Shown piece by piece: positions 5,175 to 9,572 of a DNA stretch of 9,572 bases. The stretch is from Candidatus Saliniplasma halalkaliphilum (lineage in GTDB: Archaea > Thermoplasmatota > Thermoplasmata > Halarchaeoplasmatales > Halarchaeoplasmataceae). Numbering within the stretch: the first letter of the stretch is position 1; each line of letters begins with the position of its first letter. The position numbers and the translations under genes were made by a program. The notes beneath the pieces were generated by a model. It worked only from the letters and a program-made list of their open reading frames with translations. It was not told the origin of the DNA and did no database searches. The stretch is from positions 1 to 9,572 of the forward strand of contig JAFDTG010000060.1 in the NCBI GenBank assembly GCA_019594235.1. Direction: 5' to 3'.

Positions 5175-5942
5175 TCAACCTCTGAAGATACCGATGGCGA
5201 TCCGTTCCAAACCCGAGCGTTCACCTTTACCGTTAACATCTGAGATGAACTCTCTATGCCACCGGTCATAATAGAAGTAGGATGTCAAGGTTATCGCTGG
5301 GTATGTGAAGGAGAAGTACACGAGTAGATTTAAAAGAGCCTCTTCTAAAGTTCCGGATATGGTGTAAAGAGTGAATAAGAAAAGTCCCAGTGCCAAGATC
5401 CCACCCACCGATTTTAACCTGATCGTAACTTCCCTACAAAGAGATATAACTTCCTTGCTGCCCTTATCGACATAATACAGCTTACTATCATGAAGTATGC
5501 GTATAGGAATCAGGAAAGCTACGATTACTGGACAGAAGATCAGTATTACGAACACATAGGGATTGTTAACAGTCCCTGCATCCCTCAAGATATACCCAAC
5601 CACCGTGAAAGCTATTATCGTTGGAAAGAGGGATTCTGATAGCGATTTGTAGAAAACATCCCATAGGTTTTCAGCACTGTAAGTTTTGTTCCTAACTATC
5701 ATGATCTTTCGAGAGGATCCGAAAAAGCTGCTGAATTTCTTATAAAGCTTGATATAAATACTCGTTAGGAATGGGGTCAATGTCCCTGCAAACAGCCAAG
5801 CACCGCTGCCTAGAATGATACTGAAAAGGATGATTATGTACAGTTCCGGGACTAGTGTCATTATCAATAGGGGTATAGCGAATAATCCTACCAATAGAAC
5901 GAAAACTATACTTTTCCTAAGCGTCCATCCCTTCTTAGCCAT
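5175..5942 (-). CDS. Uncharacterised six-helix membrane protein
   Basis: A 255-residue integral membrane protein I do not recognise. Hydrophobic segments lie at about 11-31, 34-60, 104-120, 128-148, 177-197 and 203-225. A basic loop of about 45 residues after the second (YKKFSSFFGSSRKIMIVRNK) should be cytoplasmic, as should the segment HDSKLYYVDKGSKEVISLCRE (151-171). The tail of about 30 residues (YYDRWHREFISDVNGKGER and on) is soluble. It has no transporter or enzyme motif I can name. The N-terminus MAKKGWTLRK with positive charges before helix 1 supports the ATG at 5942. A strong TATA (5971-5982) lies 30-40 bp upstream. It is convergent with tldE and divergent from the lrgA-type gene, so it is probably transcribed alone. 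Confidence 0.7.
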   Translation of the reverse strand: MAKKGWTLRKSIVFVLLVGLFAIPLLIMTLVPELYIIILFSIILGSGAWLFAGTLTPFLTSIYIKLYKKFSSFFGSSRKIMIVRNKTYSAENLWDVFYKSLSESLFPTIIAFTVVGYILRDAGTVNNPYVFVILIFCPVIVAFLIPIRILHDSKLYYVDKGSKEVISLCREVTIRLKSVGGILALGLFLFTLYTISGTLEEALLNLLVYFSFTYPAITLTSYFYYDRWHREFISDVNGKGERSGLERIAIGIFRG

Positions 5943-5963
5943 CCTTCAACACTCCTGTCTGAC

Positions 5964-5999
5964 ATATTGGTTATATTATATACGTAAGGAATCCAATAT
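5964..5999 (-). promoter_or_regulatory. TATA element of the six-helix membrane gene, framed by an inverted repeat
   Basis: TATATAATATAA (minus strand, 5971-5982) is a near-ideal archaeal TATA box. It is flanked by ATATTGG (5964-5970) and CCAATAT (5993-5999), a perfect 7-bp inverted repeat with a 22-bp spacer. A dimeric regulator bound there would overlap TBP. The remainder of the divergent gap to 6156 holds two copies of AGTTAACA (6034-6041 and 6101-6108) and no gene. Confidence 0.4.
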
Positions 6000-6114
6000 A
6001 AAAAGTTCGCAGGTTTTTGAAGTATATTTCAACAGTTAACACCCAAATTTGATGATCACTACCTTAGAATCGAATAAAATGAAATGATCCGGTTTTTTAT
6101 AGTTAACATAAGAA

Positions 6115-6125
6115 ATATTTTATAT
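6115..6125 (+). promoter_or_regulatory. TATA-type promoter element of the lrgA-lrgB operon
   Basis: ATATTTTATAT is centred about 36 bp before the ATG at 6157, predicting a leader of roughly ten bases. AGTTAACA ends seven bases upstream of it. Confidence 0.45.
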
Positions 6126-6156
6126 CGTGTTCAGCATCATAAAATGTAGGATTTAG

Positions 6157-6486
6157 ATGTACAAAGGTTTAGCTATAATATTCGGATTTTATTTTTTGGG
6201 CGAGATCACATCTATGTTGCTTGACTTAAGTGTTCCAGGGAACGTATTAGGTATGATATTTTTAACGATCGCTCTTTTAGGTGGGGCGATAAATATAGAT
6301 GACGTTGAGAGGGAGGCAGAATTTTTTGTTGATAATATCAGCATAATGTTCATCCCACCTGGAGTCGGTGTGATGTTATATTTCGGCTTGATGAAAACTG
6401 AGATCGTTTCTATAATAACAGCACTCATACTCAGTTTTGTGATCACTCTTATATTCACGGCTAAATTAGTAGAGGTGTTGAGATGA
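6157..6486 (+). CDS. LrgA/CidA family small membrane protein
   Basis: A 109-residue, four-helix membrane protein with the family hallmarks VPGNVLGMIFL (26-36) and FFVDNISIMFIPPGVGVM (56-73), corresponding to the LPGSxIG and FVPAGVG motifs of LrgA/CidA. The length is at the short end of the family (about 110-150). LrgA/CidA proteins were described in bacteria as holin/antiholin-like; with LrgB-type partners some are now known as pyruvate or glycolate carriers. In an archaeon without peptidoglycan lysis by murein hydrolases, small organic-acid transport is the more likely role, but that is inference. The start is a leader-poor ATG. The stop overlaps the next start (ATGA), so it is coupled to the LrgB-type gene. 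Confidence 0.88.
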   Translation: MYKGLAIIFGFYFLGEITSMLLDLSVPGNVLGMIFLTIALLGGAINIDDVEREAEFFVDNISIMFIPPGVGVMLYFGLMKTEIVSIITALILSFVITLIFTAKLVEVLR

Positions 6487-7163
6487 GTGTATTCGGTATA
6501 TTTTTGACCATCCTTGTGTTTTTTATCTTTAAAAAGCTGTACTCCATCAAAAAGAAATTTTATCTCAACCCGGTTCTGCTTTCGATAATAACGATAATCG
6601 TAGTTTTATATACTGCTGGCATAGAATATGAAAGGTACATGGAAAGTGCAAGGATATTAAGCTTTTTATTAGGTCCAGCAGTGGTCAGCTTGGCGGTACC
6701 GCTTTACAAGAAAAAAGAGGTTGTGAAGGATTATTCTATCCCGATCGGACTAGGGGTGGTTCTTGGTGGTCTTGTTGCTATATTGAGTGCCTTTTTGATA
6801 GTTTATCTCTTTGGCGGGAGTAAAGAATTGCTGCTGAGTATCTCCCCCAAAAGCGTTACGACCCCCATAGCTATAGGTGTAAGTGAACAGATCGGAGGGA
6901 TACCTCCCCTTACTGCGATATTAGTGATAATCACCGGTATCCTGGGCAACTCTGTGGGAATAACTCTCTTGAATTTATCTGGTGTAAAAGACAAAGTCGC
7001 ACGAGGATTGGCTATGGGCGTAACTTCTCATGGACTCGGTACTGCAAAGATAATCCAGGAGGATAAACTAAGTGGGGCCGTAAGTGGTTTAGGTATGGCT
7101 CTTAATGGAATATTTACTTCTTTCATATTGTATTATCTTATAAGATTGCTTTTGTGGTTGTGA
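6483..7163 (+). CDS. LrgB/CidB family membrane protein
   Basis: A 226-residue polytopic membrane protein of normal family length. Diagnostic blocks are LGPAVVSLAVPLYK (63-76), ISPKSVTTPIAIGVSEQIGG (120-139), TSHGLGTAKI (181-190) and SGLGMALNGI (201-210). The conserved S-x-T-P and SHGxGTA motifs are intact, so it is likely functional. Family knowledge: LrgB/CidB domains form the transport core of pyruvate (PftB, LrgAB) and plastid glycolate/glycerate (PLGG1) carriers, usually with an LrgA-type partner. The ATG lies in the lrgA-type stop region, giving a two-gene operon. No lytSR-type or other regulator is in view. The substrate cannot be read from the sequence. Confidence 0.92.
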   Translation: MSVFGIFLTILVFFIFKKLYSIKKKFYLNPVLLSIITIIVVLYTAGIEYERYMESARILSFLLGPAVVSLAVPLYKKKEVVKDYSIPIGLGVVLGGLVAILSAFLIVYLFGGSKELLLSISPKSVTTPIAIGVSEQIGGIPPLTAILVIITGILGNSVGITLLNLSGVKDKVARGLAMGVTSHGLGTAKIIQEDKLSGAVSGLGMALNGIFTSFILYYLIRLLLWL

Positions 7164-7232
7164 ACAATCGGTTTTAGAAATTATGTAGATGCTATATGAG
7201 AAAAGATCATATCAAAAAGAATATTTTGTGTT

Positions 7233-7240
7233 AAAAAAAA
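7233..7240 (-). terminator. Oligo-T terminator downstream of gyrA and tRNA-Arg
   Basis: Eight consecutive T on the minus strand, about 95 bases past the tRNA-Arg 3' end, form the longest T run in the gap between the convergent lrgB-type gene and the tRNA. This is the kind of tract archaeal RNA polymerase terminates on. Confidence 0.4.
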
Positions 7241-7279
7241 GAATGATATAAGTTGAACCGGAAAGTAGACGGACTCGTT

Positions 7280-7297
7280 AGAATGCTACCACATTCT
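7280..7297. repeat. Six-bp inverted repeat between convergent units
   Basis: AGAATG and CATTCT are separated by CTACCA, between the lrgB-type stop and tRNA-Arg. A small hairpin could form on either transcript. The role is unclear. The rest of 7164-7334 shows no gene. Confidence 0.3.
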
Positions 7298-7334
7298 CCT
7301 TGTCCTCTAATCATTAACATAAAATATGATATAG

Positions 7335-7409
7335 CGGACGCGACGGGATTCGAACCCGTGCTGTCTGCCTTAGAAGGGCAGCGCCATGTCCAGGCTAGGC
7401 CACGCGCCC
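7335..7409 (-). tRNA. tRNA-Arg (UCU anticodon)
   Basis: A 75-nt intronless cloverleaf. Acceptor GGGCGCG pairs with CGCGTCC (one G-T), discriminator G. D-arm GCC...GGC. Anticodon stem CTGCC/GGCAG around loop CTTCTAA gives TCT, reading AGA and AGG. T-arm ACGGG/CCCGT around TTCGAAT. CCA is not encoded. AGA and AGG are frequent in the genes of this window. It lies 65 bases downstream of gyrA on the same strand. I see no well-spaced TATA of its own, so it may be cut from a gyrA read-through transcript. Confidence 0.95.
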
Positions 7410-7444
7410 ATTGTTAAGAGTGTTTTTACTTTACCGTATCTAAG

Positions 7445-7460
7445 CTGAAACTATTTTCAG
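7445..7460 (-). other. Stem-loop after the gyrA stop
   Basis: CTGAAA and TTTCAG form a perfect 6-bp stem with a 4-base loop, 14 bases after the gyrA stop. No T run follows, so an intrinsic terminator is unlikely; an mRNA 3' end or processing structure before tRNA-Arg is possible. Confidence 0.35.
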
Positions 7461-7474
7461 ATAAGTAATTTTTC

Positions 7475-9572
7475 CTACTCTTCTTCGGTATCCTCGACGA
7501 TCTCTTTCGCCTCTTCCTCGCCGATGACTTTTGTCATGGCGATCAGTTCGTCATCTTCTTTGACTCTCATGGTTTTGACACCCATGGTGTTCCTTCCCTG
7601 TATGCTGATATCGTCCACTGCAGTTCTTATGATCATCCCGTTCCTACTCATCAAAAGGATCTCTTCGCCGCCTTCAACGACTCTTGCACATCTGACTTCG
7701 CCGGTCCTTTCATTGGTCTTCATAGTGATCACACCCTTAGCTCCACGGTGTGTCTTCCTGTACTTTTCGACCGGGCATCTTTTACCGTATCCGTTCTCAG
7801 TCAAAGTCAACAGCATATCGTCGTCATCTACCAGTGTCATACTGACCACTTCGTCCCCATCGCGGAGTTCTGCACCCTTTACACCCATTGTGTACCTTCC
7901 GGTAGCTCTTACCTCGCTTTCATCGAAACGTACCGCCTGTCCGTGTTTGGTAGCGAGCATGATCTCTTTCTCACCGTTAGATAATTTAGTATCTACGAGT
8001 TCATCGTTTTCCATCAATCGTATGGCCCATATTCCGGTTACCCTCGGGTTGCTGTAAGCTGCCAGGGACGTTTTCTTGATCTTACCTTTCTTAGTTGAGA
8101 ACAATAAGTACTCGTCTTCTGGGAAATCACTGACATGTAAAAGATCCTCGACTTTTTCATCCCTTTCCAACCTGGGCAGCATATTCACTATAGGTCTACC
8201 CTGGGTCCTGCGTCCACCTTTCGGTACTTTATAGGCTTTCAACCAGTAAACCCTACCTTTATTGGTAAAGAACAATAAATAATCGTGAGAATCCACAACG
8301 AACATGTCTACGACGTGATCTTCATCCTTAGTGTCCATCCCGATCAGACCGACACCACCTCGACGCTGTTTACGATACGTATCAACGGGTAATCTCTTGA
8401 TGTAACCACGGCGAGTTAAAGTGATCACTAACTTCTCTTTTGGAATAAGATCTTCAGTTTCGACCTGCACCGCATCCTTATCGATCTCAGTCCTTCTTTC
8501 GTCACCATACTTCTCAGCAAGTTCGTCCAACTCATCTTTGATGATATCCAAGATCTTCTGCTCATCACTCAATATACTCTTGTATTCCTGGATCTTAACT
8601 TCGATCTCTTCGTACTCGGTCTGAAGTTTATCACGTTCTAACCCAGTTAACCTTCTCAATCTCATATTGAGGATCGCCTGGGCCTGTTTATCGCTCAAAA
8701 GGAATCTTGAAATCAACTTACTTTTGGCTTCGTCCTGGTTCTCAGCGCCTCGTATGATTTTGATAACTTCATCCAAATTGCTTAGAGCGGTCAACAACCC
8801 TTCGAGTATGTGTGCTCTCTCTTCAGCTTTATCTAGATCGTATTTCGTTCTTCTAGTCACCACGTCGATTCGATGGTCGATGTAGTACTGTATAGTCTCT
8901 TTCAGAGACAACACTTCAGGTTCGTTATCGACCAAAGCTAGATTGATAACCCCGAATGTAACTTCCATCTGGGTGTGTTTGAACAATTTATTCAATGCCA
9001 CTTCTGGAAGTGTCCCTCTTTTAAGTTCTACAACAACTCTCACACCATCTCTATCGGATTCGTCTCTGAGATCTGAAACTTCATCTAGAGTTTCCTTTTT
9101 CACCAGTTTTGCTATGTTCTCTACAAGTGTAGCTTTGTTGACCTGATAGGGCATTTCATTTATTATTATACGACTTCGGTTACCTCCCATATCTTCGATC
9201 CTAGCTTTAGCACGAACGGTGATCTTCCCCCTCCCGGTCTTATAGGCTTGGTAAACCCCCTCATGACCGTAAATTATACCCCCCGTAGGGAAATCTGGAC
9301 CAGGTAATACGTCCATCAAATCCACAACGTCGGATTCAGGTTCATCTATCAACATCTTGATAGCATCTACAAGCTCGTTCAGGTTGTGCGGCGGTATGTT
9401 CGTAGACATCCCTACCGCGATCCCGCTTGAACCGTTCAACAAAAGATTAGGTAACTTGGATGGTAAAACTACAGGTTCTTCAAGAGAACCGTCGTAGTTG
9501 TCACGGAACTCGATAGTTTCCTTACCTATATCCTCGAGCATCTCTTCTGCTATAGCTTCCATACGAGCTTCC
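7475..9572 (-). CDS. gyrA: DNA gyrase subunit A, N-terminus cut by the window edge
   Basis: Gyrase A breaks and rejoins DNA and, with GyrB, introduces negative supercoils. About 698 residues are visible. Reading begins at EARM, which in E. coli GyrA follows the catalytic Tyr122 by one residue (Y-T-E-A-R-M), so the active tyrosine lies just outside. Counting from that Met (9562) as residue 1: the tower/DNA gate part includes LPNLLLNGSSGIAVGMSTN (37-55) and NIPPHN, then the coiled coil and C-gate (about 220-350) with the NMRLRRLTGLERDKL dimer contact. A six-bladed beta-pinwheel (about 375-680) has repeats such as LTRRGYIKR, FTNKGRVYW and MSRNGMIIR. The GyrA box is QRRGGVG (399-405) instead of the usual QRRGGKG, which still marks GyrA rather than ParC. 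The tail is acidic (EEEAKEIVEDTEEE). Archaeal gyrases are of bacterial origin by transfer. gyrB is expected upstream, beyond the edge. Confidence 0.97.
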   Translation of the reverse strand, partial: EARMEAIAEEMLEDIGKETIEFRDNYDGSLEEPVVLPSKLPNLLLNGSSGIAVGMSTNIPPHNLNELVDAIKMLIDEPESDVVDLMDVLPGPDFPTGGIIYGHEGVYQAYKTGRGKITVRAKARIEDMGGNRSRIIINEMPYQVNKATLVENIAKLVKKETLDEVSDLRDESDRDGVRVVVELKRGTLPEVALNKLFKHTQMEVTFGVINLALVDNEPEVLSLKETIQYYIDHRIDVVTRRTKYDLDKAEERAHILEGLLTALSNLDEVIKIIRGAENQDEAKSKLISRFLLSDKQAQAILNMRLRRLTGLERDKLQTEYEEIEVKIQEYKSILSDEQKILDIIKDELDELAEKYGDERRTEIDKDAVQVETEDLIPKEKLVITLTRRGYIKRLPVDTYRKQRRGGVGLIGMDTKDEDHVVDMFVVDSHDYLLFFTNKGRVYWLKAYKVPKGGRRTQGRPIVNMLPRLERDEKVEDLLHVSDFPEDEYLLFSTKKGKIKKTSLAAYSNPRVTGIWAIRLMENDELVDTKLSNGEKEIMLATKHGQAVRFDESEVRATGRYTMGVKGAELRDGDEVVSMTLVDDDDMLLTLTENGYGKRCPVEKYRKTHRGAKGVITMKTNERTGEVRCARVVEGGEEILLMSRNGMIIRTAVDDISIQGRNTMGVKTMRVKEDDELIAMTKVIGEEEAKEIVEDTEEE

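Noticed and set aside
5815..6039. 74-residue plus-strand ORF across the membrane-gene start
   Set aside because: It overlaps the coding strand and promoter of the minus-strand membrane gene and has no supporting signal.
7524..8057. 177-residue plus-strand ORF opposite gyrA
   Set aside because: It is a shadow of the gyrA C-terminal domain; the serine-rich translation has no family pattern.
1..9572. CRISPR array, insertion sequence, integrase, biosynthetic cluster or defence system beyond the toxin-antitoxin pair
   Set aside because: I found no regularly spaced repeats, transposase or integrase motifs, or defence-gene signatures in the coding regions.

Overview
This is a 9.6 kb stretch of an AT-rich archaeal chromosome, most likely from a euryarchaeal lineage (Thermoplasmatota, Methanomicrobia or relatives; the genus cannot be fixed from sequence alone). 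The grounds are AT-rich TATA-type elements about 26-40 bp before starts, near-leaderless genes, tRNA genes without an encoded CCA, a tRNA-Trp intron at position 37/38 carrying a box C/D guide RNA, and a bacterial-type DNA gyrase A gene of the kind those archaea acquired. The many AGA/AGG and ATA codons fit the tRNA-Arg(UCU) gene present.

Left region (1-2183), accessory in character. A broken C-terminal remnant of a TPR protein on the minus strand (12-362) is followed by a GC-rich, dyad-dense non-coding patch (441-549). Then comes a minus-strand toxin-antitoxin operon: an RHH/UPF0175 antitoxin and a PIN-domain (DUF3368-type) toxin. A 33-bp interrupted dyad lies over its promoter and is the natural candidate for its autoregulatory operator. 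Divergent from it is a small two-helix membrane protein with a PH-like cytoplasmic part.

Middle region (2184-5174). The tRNA-Trp gene on the minus strand has a 117-nt intron that folds as a complete box C/D sRNA. Its two guides point by the +5 rule at C34 and C39 of the same tRNA, and its non-consensus C and D boxes have exchanged a G-C pair for C-G. Divergent from it, tldD and tldE overlap by ATGA and encode the two subunits of the TldD/TldE zinc protease.

Right region (5175-9572). An unrecognised six-helix membrane protein is convergent with tldE with no intergenic base. Divergent from it, a two-gene operon with an ATGA overlap encodes an LrgA/CidA and LrgB/CidB membrane pair. On the minus strand at the right edge is gyrA, lacking its N-terminus because the window ends two codons short of the catalytic tyrosine. 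It is followed by a short stem-loop, tRNA-Arg(UCU) and an oligo-T tract.

No CRISPR array, insertion sequence or complete mobile element is visible. The most informative item is the tRNA-Trp intron. The toxin-antitoxin operator dyad and the structured patch at 441-549 are the best leads for new work.
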